Origin: Nostoc sp. FACHB-973
GTDB taxonomy: Bacteria > Cyanobacteriota > Cyanobacteriia > Cyanobacteriales > Nostocaceae
Assembly: GCF_014698115.1 (NCBI RefSeq)
Contig: NZ_JACJSJ010000095.1
Coordinates: 1 to 33,315 of the forward strand
Direction: 5' to 3'
Length of the DNA stretch: 33,315 bases
A program made the translations under genes and the position numbers. The notes beneath the pieces were generated by a model. That model did not search any database, had not been told where the DNA came from, and saw only the letters and a program-made list of their open reading frames with translations. Of the stretch, positions 8,396-17,064 are shown in pieces. Position 1 is the first letter of the stretch. Each line of letters begins with the position of its first letter.

Positions 8396-9847
8396 ATGCG
8401 GATTTTATTTGTTGCAGCAGAGGCAGCTCCCGTTGCAAAAGTAGGTGGAATGGGCGACGTTGTTGGAGCATTGCCCAAATTCCTCAAAGCAATGGGGCAT
8501 GATGTACGGATATTCTTGCCTTACTACGGCTTCTTGCCAGACAAAATGGAGATTCCCAAAGAACCTATTTGGTGGGGAGATGCCATGTTCCAGCACTTTG
8601 CAGTCTACGAAGCCGTTTTGCCTGGTACTGATGTTCCCTTGTACTTATTCGGACATCCTGCCTTCATGCCCCGCCGCATTTACTCAGGAGAAGATGAAGA
8701 TTGGCGGTTCACCTTGTTTGCCAATGGTGCAGCGGAGTTTGCCTGGAATTACTGGAAACCAGATATTATTCACTGCCACGATTGGCATACGGGAATGATT
8801 CCTGTGTGGATGCACCAAGATCCTGATATCACCACTGTCTTTACGATTCATAACTTAGCTTATCAAGGGCCGTGGCGTTGGTATTTAGAAAAAATTACTT
8901 GGTGTCCTTGGTATATGCAAGGACACAACACAATGGCAGCTGCGGTGCAATTTGCCAATAAAGTAAATACAGTTTCGCCCACTTATGCAGAGCAAATCAA
9001 GACACCTACTTATGGTGAAACATTAGAAGGTTTGTTGTCTTTTATTAGCGGTAAATTATCTGGGATTATCAATGGGATTGATGTCGAAGTTTACAATCCA
9101 GAAAATGACAAATACATTGCCCAAACATTTACTGGTGATACTTTAGATAAACGTAAGGCTAACAAAATTGCTTTGCAAGAAGAAGTAGGGTTAGAAGTCA
9201 ATTCCAAAGCCTTTTTAATTGGGATTGTGACGCGATTAGTAGAACAAAAAGGCATTGATTTAATATTGCAAATTCTCGATCGCTTTCTTTCCTATACAGA
9301 TGCACAGTTTGTCCTGTTAGGGACAGGCGATCGCTACTATGAAACTCAGATGTGGCAATTAGCATCTCGCTTTCCCGGACGCATGGCAACTTATCTACTG
9401 TATAACGATGCCTTGTCTCGCCGCATCTACGCCGGCACAGACGCATTCTTGATGCCTAGCCGCTTTGAACCTTGCGGTATTAGCCAAATGATGGCCTTGC
9501 GTTATGGTTCCGTGCCCATTGTCCGCCGCACAGGTGGATTAGTTGACACCGTAACACACCACGACCCCGAAAATGCAGCAGGCACCGGTTACTGCTTTGA
9601 TCGCTACGAACCGCTAGACCTTTTCACCTGTATGATTCGGGCTTGGGAAGGCTTCCGTTTCAAACCCCAATGGCAAGAACTACAAAAACGGGGTATGAGT
9701 GAAGACTTTAGCTGGTATCAATCTGCTAAGCAGTACGTGAAATTGTACAGGTCAATTTACGGCTTGCCAGAAGAAGAAGAGGAAACACCACAACCAGAGT
9801 TAGTTTTAAACGAGGCAGTGGCCAGTAGTAATTCTTCAAGCCCCTAG
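8396..9847 (+). CDS. glgA: Glycogen synthase (ADP-glucose:glucan glucosyltransferase)
   Basis: This 483-residue GT5 enzyme extends alpha-1,4-glucan from ADP-glucose. The N-terminal Rossmann domain opens MRILFVAAEAAPVAKVGGMG; the ADP-glucose-binding loop is KVGGM (residue 15 on) instead of KTGGL, a form associated with the branch of cyanobacterial GlgA related to plant SSIII/IV. HCHDWHT (127-132 region), IINGID (N226) and GIVTRLVEQKG follow. The C-terminal catalytic loop is FEPCGISQMMAL (E358) and TGGLVDTV. The acidic tail EEEEETPQPE and serine-rich end are variable in the family. Start ATG at 8396 reproduces the canonical N-terminus, although no strong ribosome site precedes it. A 14-bp terminator stem closes the transcript before the CRISPR array. 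Confidence 0.95.
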   Translation: MRILFVAAEAAPVAKVGGMGDVVGALPKFLKAMGHDVRIFLPYYGFLPDKMEIPKEPIWWGDAMFQHFAVYEAVLPGTDVPLYLFGHPAFMPRRIYSGEDEDWRFTLFANGAAEFAWNYWKPDIIHCHDWHTGMIPVWMHQDPDITTVFTIHNLAYQGPWRWYLEKITWCPWYMQGHNTMAAAVQFANKVNTVSPTYAEQIKTPTYGETLEGLLSFISGKLSGIINGIDVEVYNPENDKYIAQTFTGDTLDKRKANKIALQEEVGLEVNSKAFLIGIVTRLVEQKGIDLILQILDRFLSYTDAQFVLLGTGDRYYETQMWQLASRFPGRMATYLLYNDALSRRIYAGTDAFLMPSRFEPCGISQMMALRYGSVPIVRRTGGLVDTVTHHDPENAAGTGYCFDRYEPLDLFTCMIRAWEGFRFKPQWQELQKRGMSEDFSWYQSAKQYVKLYRSIYGLPEEEEETPQPELVLNEAVASSNSSSP

Positions 9848-9863
9848 ATAACTACTTTTTGTG

Positions 9864-9923
9864 ACTCGCGATCGCATCCTTCACACATTAAATTAACCTG
9901 AAAAATGCGATCGCGAGTTTTTT
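9864..9923 (+). terminator. Rho-independent terminator of glgA
   Basis: ACTCGCGATCGCAT (9864-9877) pairs perfectly with ATGCGATCGCGAGT (9905-9918) and is followed by TTTTTT. Both arms contain the HIP1 octamer. The loop is 27 nt, long for a classical terminator. It separates glgA from the leader-distal end of the CRISPR array. Confidence 0.75.
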
Positions 9924-9951
9924 GTTTGCCATTAGAGAATATTTTTTTGTC

Positions 9952-11965
9952 GTTTCAATCCCTAATAGGGATTTTGATTAATTGCAATGCGCTTACAACC
10001 GTTCGGCGTCGGTAACTGCGAACCCGCCTTCAGTTTCAATCCCTAATAGGGATTTTGATTAATTGCAATTCATCATCGGCGAGAAAATCGTCCCGATACT
10101 GCTAGTTTCAATCCCTAATAGGGATTTTGATTAATTGCAATCTTACGACAAGTATGCATATGCCATACACAGGGCACAGGTTTCAATCCCTAATAGGGAT
10201 TTTGATTAATTGCAATGAAAGGCTTGCTAAAAGTTCCCACTGATAAAAAGAAGCTAAGAGGTTTCAATCCCTAATAGGGATTTTGATTAATTGCAATGCT
10301 GTAGCTAGGGGCACTAATGGTTAATGGGGGATAGTTTCAATCCCTAATAGGGATTTTGATTAATTGCAATATCGGAGACGCGGGGGAGGATACCAACTGC
10401 CTAGTACAGTTTCAATCCCTAATAGGGATTTTGATTAATTGCAATTTCTAAGATTGACGCTCCACGTCTTCAATTGAAGTTTCAATCCCTAATAGGGATT
10501 TTGATTAATTGCAATCTGCTTGATAGCCACATAATCGCTGTAAAGATCACCAGCGCGTTTCAATCCCTAATAGGGATTTTGATTAATTGCAATTTGCTGA
10601 CGATTAACAAAGAATGTATTTCTAAGTGTTTCAATCCCTAATAGGGATTTTGATTAATTGCAATCTCAAACAAATGGGACTGTAATTAATACAATTCAAG
10701 TTTCAATCCCTAATAGGGATTTTGATTAATTGCAATACCTTCGCGGGGTCAACGGCTACTGCCCCTCCCGGTTTCAATCCCTAATAGGGATTTTGATTAA
10801 TTGCAATTGATCGGCTGAATAAATTACCAATTCTCCTTGTGTTTCAATCCCTAATAGGGATTTTGATTAATTGCAATCCTATTATTGTTGGTGGTTTAGT
10901 TGTTGGTGCCGGTTTCAATCCCTAATAGGGATTTTGATTAATTGCAATTCTATTCTAGTGGCTTTGAAATGGTGGATAAAATGTTTCAATCCCTAATAGG
11001 GATTTTGATTAATTGCAATTTACATTTTGGTAGGAGATTTTTTATATCCAATGGGTTTCAATCCCTAATAGGGATTTTGATTAATTGCAATCTGATGTGT
11101 CAATAACCACAAACTAGGATTATGTATCTGTTTCAATCCCTAATAGGGATTTTGATTAATTGCAATTACCGGACAAGTATTCTAGAAATTTTTCAGACGG
11201 GTTTCAATCCCTAATAGGGATTTTGATTAATTGCAATTGCTTGGGTATGGCTTGGGTATGCAAAAAAGCAGGTTTCAATCCCTAATAGGGATTTTGATTA
11301 ATTGCAATGCAATTGGCATGATGCTATGAAAATACTGGGATATCACAAGTTTCAATCCCTAATAGGGATTTTGATTAATTGCAATATGAAGAACCTATAT
11401 GGCTATTGTTAGTAGGATAGTTTCAATCCCTAATAGGGATTTTGATTAATTGCAATTTCAGGGTAGCCTACGGAAGATAGATAAAATTTATGAGTTTCAA
11501 TCCCTAATAGGGATTTTGATTAATTGCAATATCTGTGGTATTTGAATCATGAAGCTACATCAAGATAAAGTTTCAATCCCTAATAGGGATTTTGATTAAT
11601 TGCAATGAAATTATTCTGAAACTACAGGCTTAACAGGGGATACGTTTCAATCCCTAATAGGGATTTTGATTAATTGCAATAGTAGACAAACATTTCCGTT
11701 AAACCTGACTTTAGGTTTCAATCCCTAATAGGGATTTTGATTAATTGCAATAGCGAGTTCTTCGATGCACACAGCGGTGGACACTAGTTTCAATCCCTAA
11801 TAGGGATTTTGATTAATTGCAATAGCAGAAGGATACACCTTTCCGTGGCAGAGAGTTTGTTTCAATCCCTAATAGGGATTTTGATTAATTGCAATAACAA
11901 TCAACGTGGGACATAGGTATTGAAGATGGTTTCAATCCCTAATAGGGATTTTGATTAATTGCAAT
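9952..11965 (-). CRISPR. CRISPR array, 28 repeats of 37 bp and 27 spacers
   Basis: The 37-bp unit begins GTTTCAATCCCTAATAGGGA and ends GATTAATTGCAAT on the plus strand. I count 28 copies, the first at 9952-9988 and the last at 11929-11965, and all look identical. The 27 spacers are all different and run 33-44 nt, most of them 33-38. The minus-strand form ends in GGGATTGAAAC, the common crRNA 5'-handle type of type I/III cyanobacterial arrays, and CCCTATTAGGG is an internal palindrome. I therefore infer leftward transcription with the leader at the right. The wide spacer-length spread is more typical of type III or I-D arrays than of I-C/I-F. No cas gene lies within the window, so the subtype is not proven and the Cas machinery must come from elsewhere. 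Confidence 0.98.
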
Positions 11966-12217
11966 GGCTGTCGCCTGAAAGTACTGTGATATTTGGTTTT
12001 CAAGGTTCTGTTGCGCGGATGGGAAAATCATAACACAAGAACTTGTGATTTTACTAGATACAAATCGCTGAAAGCTAAGCTCAGTAAGGAGCGCGGATGA
12101 TTTAAAGACACTACTGGCTTGAAGTTCTTACACAGAGGGCAATTGAGCCATTTTTGTAGTCACCCGCTCATAAACACCTACCCATCCGCGCACTTAGCAA
12201 AGAAATCCTGATAAAAC
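11966..12217 (-). promoter_or_regulatory. Probable CRISPR leader
   Basis: These 252 bp of non-coding DNA abut the last repeat on the side from which the crRNA-oriented array would be transcribed. The motif GCGCGGAT(G) occurs at 12013-12021 and 12091-12099 and inverted at 12183-12191; the outer two extend to a 12-bp exact inverted pair (12012-12023 with 12181-12192). A small hairpin (CACAAG-AA-CTTGTG, 12034-12047) with flanking AAAATCA/TGATTTT lies near the array. Leaders carry the promoter and the Cas1-Cas2 integration signal. Assignment rests on repeat orientation and on the absence of a gene here. Confidence 0.65.
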
Positions 12218-12985
12218 TTAAAATGTTTCCTTGGTAGCCAACATCTGTAAAATTTTTTCTACATGATCCAACTCTCCAACGATTCGGCGAATTGGGTGAG
12301 GCCAAACCTTAACAAGAGTAGGAGTAGCAGAAACCTGATTAATTTCTGCTTGTTCTGGATGAGTTAAAACATCAATCACCTTTAAAGTATAAGGGTGTCC
12401 GAGCGATCGCTCTAAGAATTCGTGTAGATTTTGAAGGATGCGTTCAGTAGTTCCGCTATGTCCTGCAACAAACAGCCGGAGGACATAGCCTTGTGTTGTT
12501 AATTGCTCTTTTTGTGCTATCACCGGTTTGTGATATTTTGGCACAGGTTCAGAAAGGTCTAAACGTACAATTAAGTCGTGATCTTCCCAAAGTTGGGGAA
12601 ATGAGGAATGATAAGTTGTTAAGACCATGCGATCGCACAATCCATCCTGCCAAGGAGCTGCTTGCCATACTAGCTCCCCTGTACCAAAAATGGTATTCAG
12701 CAAAGATTGATATTTAATTACAGCCGGATAAGCCTCAGCAAAAGTTCGCACTTGTTGAGTACGCGGATCTAACCAGTGGTCAATAGTCGCAGTATAACAA
12801 GGCACTAAAAAATGTGGTGGCTCTGGTAAATCTAGAATTTCCTGCAAAGCAGAACACAAATGCAAATGCCATCGACCTTGCTTGCTAGGGTCGATGCAGT
12901 AAATTAAATCTCCTCCAGGTGTAAATAGCGCAATGCCTTTGAACAACTGGGGTGTAGATAGTTTGTTTGTCGTCAAGTTATTCAC
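12218..12985 (-). CDS. KaiB-domain protein with a long N-terminal domain
   Basis: This is a 255-residue protein. Residues 167-249 form a KaiB/SasA-type thioredoxin-like domain: YVLRLFVAGHSGTTERILQN, then LKVIDVLTHPEQAEINQVSA, then TPTLVKVWPHPIRRIVGEL, closely following KaiB's Y-x-L-x-L-x-V-A-G, VIDVLKNPQLAE and ATPTL-x-K-x-x-P-x-P-x-RR-I-x-G pattern. Classical KaiB is only about 100 residues, so the 165-residue N-terminal part (KGIALFTPGGDLIYCIDPSK and onward) is an added domain of unknown function conserved in cyanobacteria. It might touch the circadian oscillator through KaiC or act as a clock-independent binding domain; no kaiA or kaiC is present here. The GTG start at 12985 is the only reasonable one. 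No Shine-Dalgarno is visible. Confidence 0.8.
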   Translation of the reverse strand: MNNLTTNKLSTPQLFKGIALFTPGGDLIYCIDPSKQGRWHLHLCSALQEILDLPEPPHFLVPCYTATIDHWLDPRTQQVRTFAEAYPAVIKYQSLLNTIFGTGELVWQAAPWQDGLCDRMVLTTYHSSFPQLWEDHDLIVRLDLSEPVPKYHKPVIAQKEQLTTQGYVLRLFVAGHSGTTERILQNLHEFLERSLGHPYTLKVIDVLTHPEQAEINQVSATPTLVKVWPHPIRRIVGELDHVEKILQMLATKETF

Positions 12986-13000
12986 AGGAGGCTAAGGAAC

Positions 13001-13205
13001 TAAAAGGTAAAAAACTTTCTCTTTTACCTTTTACCTTAGCGATAACCGCAACCAGGAAGACGAAGATATTTGGGATTGGGGGGTGTGGGAGGTGTGGGAG
13101 GTGTGGGAGGTTCGGAAGGTGTGGGAGGTTCGGAAGCTTTTTCTAATCCCCCCACACTCCCCACACTCCCCCCACTCCCCACTCCCCACTCCCCACTCCC
13201 CATTC
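13001..13205. repeat. Purine/pyrimidine STRR block between kaiB-like gene and pilT
   Basis: On the plus strand, GGGAGGTGT-type units repeat from about 13080 to 13136. They are followed by an opposing run of CCCCACACTCC and CCCCACT heptamers to 13202. The two halves can pair into a long imperfect hairpin directly after the pilT stop. A shorter AAAGGTAAAA / TTTTACCTTTT inverted pair lies at 13007-13035. The CCCCACT units are the complement of the GGGGAGT-type repeats at 8-42. Confidence 0.8.
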
Positions 13206-14498
13206 CTAAACCCGACCTCGGAGAAACTGCGCCATTTCGTTAGGAGTTGGTGACATTTCCAAGGCAGTTTCTTCAGTAATGCGACCGTCTTGATAGAGAT
13301 TCAGCAATGACTGATTCATAGTAATCATGCCGTCAAAGCTGGCTTGTTTCATCAGTTCACCAATTTCATCATATTTGCCATCTTTGATCCATTCTTTGAT
13401 TGCCTCAGTGTTAATCAGCACATCGTGGAAAGCAGCCCGCTTCCCGTCTGTTGTCCGGCACAAACCTTGGGCAATTATTGCGACTAAAGACTCAGAAATT
13501 GCCACCCGCATGGCATCCTGTTCTTCACCGGAGTAGAGGTTGAGTATCCGCTCAATGGTTTTGACAGCGCTATTGGTGTGCAAGGTTCCCATTACCAAGT
13601 GACCAGTTTGAGCGGCTTTGAGGGCGGTGTTCACTGTTTCTTTATCCCGCATTTCCCCCACCAGAATCAAATCTGGGTCTTCCCGTAAGGCTGCTTTCAA
13701 AGCGTTGTCAAATTTCCGGGTGTGCATTCCCACCTCCCGCTGTTTGACTAAGGACTTACGGCTTTGGTGGACGAATTCTATGGGGTCTTCAATGGTGATG
13801 ATATGCTTAGCCATCTCTTTATTGATGTAGTCAATCATCGCCGCCATTGTTGTGGACTTACCAGAACCAGTCGGCCCGGTGACCAAAATTAAGCCTTTGT
13901 GGTGATGACAAATATCCCGAAAAACTGGAGGTAATCTCAACTGTTCCATAGTTAAGATTTTCAACGGAATCAACCGCAATACCATTGCAGGACCTTTCAG
14001 GGAGCCAAAGACGTTAATCCGCACACGAGCAAATTCGTACTGAGTTGCTCCGTCAAATTCTAAGTGTTCTTCAAAGCGTTGAATTTCTGCCTCCGTCATC
14101 ACCTCCCTCAACCAACTCATCAAACTCTCTTTATCCGTTTCTGGATAATCTGTTGGTTGAATTTCTCCTCGGTTGCGGAAACGGGGTACTTCACCTACAC
14201 CCAAGTGAATATCAGAATATCCTTGATCGTAAGCTTCCCTGATAATCTGCGCTAAAGTCAGTCCTGGAGGGCTACTTTTCGGGCGAGCTGAACTAGGTAT
14301 TGGCGGTGGTGTACCCGGACGATGACCTGCAACAGGCGCAGAGTTAACAGCAGGAGAGTTGGCACTCATATCCAATGTTTGTGTCATCTGACGCTGGGTA
14401 CTCATTCCTGGTGGTGGCGGTGGTGGGGCTGGTGGGGCTGGTGGCAGGTTACGTCCGGCAGCAGAGTTAGAACTTAATGGAGACTGTGATTCTGTCAT
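13206..14498 (-). CDS. pilT: PilT-type type IV pilus retraction ATPase with proline-rich N-terminus
   Basis: This 430-residue secretion-type hexameric ATPase powers pilus disassembly for twitching motility and DNA uptake. Residues 19-31 are a proline tract (PPAPPAPPPPPPG) and residues 1-78 are low-complexity, absent from short PilT proteins of about 345-370 residues. The PilT core follows: N-terminal PAS-like domain (80-180), Walker A GPTGSGKST (208-216), Asp box IEDPIEF (236-242), Walker B DLILVGEMRD (276-285) with the AIREDPD-like signature as ALREDPD, and His box GHLVMGTLHT (299-308). Length and extension resemble the PilT2 form that affects phototaxis in Synechocystis; that match is from memory. 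ATG at 14498 is taken as start. A 220-nt repeat block separates it from the kaiB-like gene downstream. Confidence 0.92.
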   Translation of the reverse strand: MTESQSPLSSNSAAGRNLPPAPPAPPPPPPGMSTQRQMTQTLDMSANSPAVNSAPVAGHRPGTPPPIPSSARPKSSPPGLTLAQIIREAYDQGYSDIHLGVGEVPRFRNRGEIQPTDYPETDKESLMSWLREVMTEAEIQRFEEHLEFDGATQYEFARVRINVFGSLKGPAMVLRLIPLKILTMEQLRLPPVFRDICHHHKGLILVTGPTGSGKSTTMAAMIDYINKEMAKHIITIEDPIEFVHQSRKSLVKQREVGMHTRKFDNALKAALREDPDLILVGEMRDKETVNTALKAAQTGHLVMGTLHTNSAVKTIERILNLYSGEEQDAMRVAISESLVAIIAQGLCRTTDGKRAAFHDVLINTEAIKEWIKDGKYDEIGELMKQASFDGMITMNQSLLNLYQDGRITEETALEMSPTPNEMAQFLRGRV

Positions 14499-15228
14499 AT
14501 ATCTTCACATTTGGCAGTTAACAAATTGAATTAGCGAGAAGTCAAGTCGCTTTCTGAGACGAATTCTGAAAGGCGCTGGGGTGCAAGCCCTAACGGTAAT
14601 GCAAGGCGATTGAAATTCTAAAACCACGGTCAATACACTTCATCCAACTCGACTTGTATCTTTTTTGTCGGCAATTTGACTATTCAGAAGTTTTATAAAA
14701 ACTATTTAGCCTGTATAACCTGGTTTAACACATGTAAGTCCACAGATTACCTCAGTAAATATTCTAGAGTAAATAGTTTTATATACTACTAAAAAATATA
14801 AAGTAAATATTCTAATTCTATTAAATGAGAAATTTATCGCAACTATGGAGTTTAATTGCTAGCAATTAGCAACACAAAGATTAGCAGTTCATGAATTCAG
14901 CGGATATCTCAATTATGAGAAGAAGTGCTGATTATTATAAGAAATGTTAAGTTGACTCGGAATCATATGCTGGGGATCAAGCTTGAAAGCTTATGTCTTT
15001 TAGCTTCTATGCCTTAAGACTGATGTAGAAAGCAAGCTTTTTGAATAAAAAGCAACTTGACTTTACATTCATAATTACAAAAAATTAACTGTAAAGTTTA
15101 GTAAATAAATGCTCATTTTCCTGATTAGGTTTTATATACTGAACTTCACTAAAACATTCAGTTTATTCGCAAAAAGCGAGAAAAAGCTGAAAATTAAAAC
15201 TTGCTGTGTATTTTTGGGAGGAAAAGTC
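14499..15228. other. AT-rich divergent intergenic region
   Basis: This 730-bp region lies between the divergent pilT and membrane-protein genes and should hold both promoters. I see short inverted pairs (AAGCTT-GA-AAGCTT at 14979-14992; CAAGTCG/CGACTTG at about 14543 and 14650) but no convincing RNA gene or riboswitch. A TTGACT at 15057 lacks a well-placed -10. Confidence 0.4.
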
Positions 15229-15603
15229 ATGGTTTCGGCTCAGAGCTCTAATCTAGGAAAGACCTACTCCTTGATGATGATTAAAAGCTTTTTAATATGG
15301 ACTTTCACATTGGCAGTATGCTTGCTGGTTGTCGGTTTTCCACTAGTTGTTTTGATGGCTACGGTCGGATGTCTGTTGTCGATTGTTTTGCAATCTGTAA
15401 TGCCTGTTAGTGCTGTTTTGCTGGTTGCAGGCGGTTTAGTGATGTTCAATGTCATGGCAGTTGTATTTGCTGCGGGTGTGCTAACTCTTAAAGGAGTTCA
15501 TCCTAGCGAAGTTAAGTGGTTAAGCTGGCTGCATGGAGAGGCAGACCAAACGCAGACTACTGTATACGCTGCTTGCCCTTTAACTTGTGAGATTAAAATG
15601 TAG
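15229..15603 (+). CDS. Small two-span membrane protein, unknown function
   Basis: This is a 124-residue protein. The start is ATG 15229, chosen because GGGAGG lies 7-12 nt upstream; a frame open back to 15109 lacks such a site. Two strongly hydrophobic segments, about residues 18-44 (FLIWTFTLAVCLLVVGFPLV) and 54-86 (QSVMPVSAVLLVAGGLVMFN and on), suggest a hairpin in the membrane. The hydrophilic tail contains HPSEVKWLSW and a CPLTC motif near the end that could bind metal or form a disulfide. I do not recognise the family. Two almost identical terminators follow it. Confidence 0.65.
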   Translation: MVSAQSSNLGKTYSLMMIKSFLIWTFTLAVCLLVVGFPLVVLMATVGCLLSIVLQSVMPVSAVLLVAGGLVMFNVMAVVFAAGVLTLKGVHPSEVKWLSWLHGEADQTQTTVYAACPLTCEIKM

Positions 15604-15636
15604 TCTTTACAATTAAATTCGACAAACAGTGCGTCT

Positions 15637-15658
15637 GCCCGGTTAAGCCGGGTTTTTT
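15637..15658 (+). terminator. First of two tandem terminators
   Basis: CCCGG-TTAAG-CCGGG followed by TTTTTT, 34 nt after the membrane-protein stop. The short GC stem and U-tract make a good Rho-independent terminator. Confidence 0.85.
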
Positions 15659-15708
15659 CATGTTTTATTGATTTTATGGTGAGATCAAAATCTAGGTCTA
15701 TTGCATTT

Positions 15709-15730
15709 GCCCGGTTAAGCCGGGTTTTTT
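15709..15730 (+). terminator. Second of two tandem terminators
   Basis: This is an exact second copy of the GCCCGGTTAAGCCGGG stem with T-tract and trailing CATGTTTT, 72 bp downstream of the first. The copy appears to be a local tandem duplication that included the following 10 or so bases. Confidence 0.85.
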
Positions 15731-15846
15731 CATGTTTTGTATGATTTATACTTTGATATTTATGGTTTTTGTGATGATTGGCCATTAACTATTGACTATT
15801 GACGATAGACCATTGACCATAGCCTTTGACAAATTACAACCGACAA

Positions 15847-16959
15847 ATGACTAATAAAAAGCAGGTTTCCATTATTTTGGGTACTCGTCCGGAAGCGATT
15901 AAACTAGCTCCGGTAATTCAGGTTTTCCAAAAGTGTTCAGATTTTGAGTCGCAAGTAATTTTAACTGGACAGCATCGAGAAATGGTTGAGCAAGTCATGC
16001 AACTGTTTAATATCAAGCCAGATTATGACTTGGAAATTATGCAGACTCAGCAATCTTTAAATGATATTACCTGTCGCAGTTTACAAGGGTTAGAAGCATT
16101 ATTTCAGCAAAAAAAGCCAGATTTAGTTGTGGTTCAGGGAGATACTACCACGGCTTTTGCCGCAGCTTTGGCAGCTTTTTATCAAAAAATTCCTGTTGGT
16201 CATGTAGAAGCAGGGTTAAGAACTGATGATATACTCAATCCTTACCCAGAAGAAGCTAATCGACGGTTGATTTCTCAAATTACTCAGTTGCACTTTGCGC
16301 CAACTCCTTGGGCTGTAGAAAATTTGCACCGTTCTGGTGTTTTAGGTGAAATTCACTTGACTGGTAACACGGTAATCGATGCGTTATTGAATGTTGCTGC
16401 AACCCAAGTCAGTTGTAATGTACCAGGTTTAGATTGGGGTTCATATCGCGTTTTGTTGGCAACAGTGCATCGTCGGGAAAATTGGGGAGAACCACTCGAA
16501 GCGATCGCTGCTGGCTTTTTACAAATCTTAGACAAGTTTCCTGATACAGCAATGCTCTTACCATTACATCGCAATCCGACGGTGCGAGTACCATTGCAGC
16601 AACTTTTAGGAAATCATCCGCGAATTTTCTTGACAGAACCTCTCGATTATGGGCAATTGGTGGGAGCAATTGGGCGATCGCATCTTTTGCTTACTGATTC
16701 TGGTGGATTGCAGGAAGAAGCCCCCAGCTTGGGCAAACCAGTACTAGTTTTGAGAGACACCACAGAAAGACCAGAGGCTGTTACAGCCGGTACCGCTAAA
16801 CTTGTGGGAACTGAGAGTGAAAATATTTTTGCAGCTGCTAGCGAATTACTCAGTGACCAAACGGCCTATGAAGCAATGGCAAATGCGATTAATCCTTTTG
16901 GGGATGGTCATGCAGCAGAGCGCATTTTGCAGATTGTCCAAAATTACTTGGGTGTTTGA
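15847..16959 (+). CDS. wecB: UDP-N-acetylglucosamine 2-epimerase (non-hydrolysing)
   Basis: This 370-residue cytoplasmic enzyme interconverts UDP-GlcNAc and UDP-ManNAc for surface polysaccharide. Motifs in order: LGTRPEAIKLAPVI (11-24), VVQGDTTTAFAAAL (D99), GHVEAGLRT (E121), ATVHRREN (H208-N212), LTDSGGLQEEAPSLGKPVL (S285) and DTTERPEAV. All residues usually cited for UDP binding and catalysis appear intact and the length is standard. ATG 15847 is preferred; an in-frame TTG at 15826 would add seven residues and overlaps a TTGAC(A/T) repeat tract. Symbol wecB (also mnaA) is by homology. It is followed after about 105 nt by the sigma-like gene, with no visible terminator between. Confidence 0.94.
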   Translation: MTNKKQVSIILGTRPEAIKLAPVIQVFQKCSDFESQVILTGQHREMVEQVMQLFNIKPDYDLEIMQTQQSLNDITCRSLQGLEALFQQKKPDLVVVQGDTTTAFAAALAAFYQKIPVGHVEAGLRTDDILNPYPEEANRRLISQITQLHFAPTPWAVENLHRSGVLGEIHLTGNTVIDALLNVAATQVSCNVPGLDWGSYRVLLATVHRRENWGEPLEAIAAGFLQILDKFPDTAMLLPLHRNPTVRVPLQQLLGNHPRIFLTEPLDYGQLVGAIGRSHLLLTDSGGLQEEAPSLGKPVLVLRDTTERPEAVTAGTAKLVGTESENIFAAASELLSDQTAYEAMANAINPFGDGHAAERILQIVQNYLGV

Positions 16960-17064
16960 TTACCGACATCAATTTAGGAAGCTAAAACTGCATAAGATCA
17001 GTGAGTCTGGAGTTAAGAATGAATGTCAGGCAATACTGCTGTTGATGGTTGAGTTCAAATATCT

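Noticed and set aside
9952..11965. Plus-strand (rightward) transcription of the CRISPR array
   Set aside because: The plus-strand repeat starts, rather than ends, with the GTTTCAAT form of the handle. The left flank is a glgA terminator with little room for a leader.
12091..12192. tRNA-like fold suggested by GCGCGGATG ... CATCCGCGC ends
   Set aside because: No T-loop GTTCGA, D-loop or anticodon arm fits; better explained as leader motifs.
14540..14660. Possible riboswitch or structured RNA upstream of pilT (GGGGTGCAAGCCC and CAAGTCG/CGACTTG)
   Set aside because: Only a 7-bp distant pair and no known riboswitch core could be matched.
15109..15228. Extended N-terminus for the small membrane protein
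   Set aside because: The clear GGGAGG site upstream of ATG 15229 and the poor composition of the extra 40 residues favour the shorter form.
15498..15785. 95-codon minus-strand frame with repeated HEKTRLNRA peptide
   Set aside because: The repeat is simply the two terminator copies read in reverse; it overlaps the end of the membrane-protein gene.
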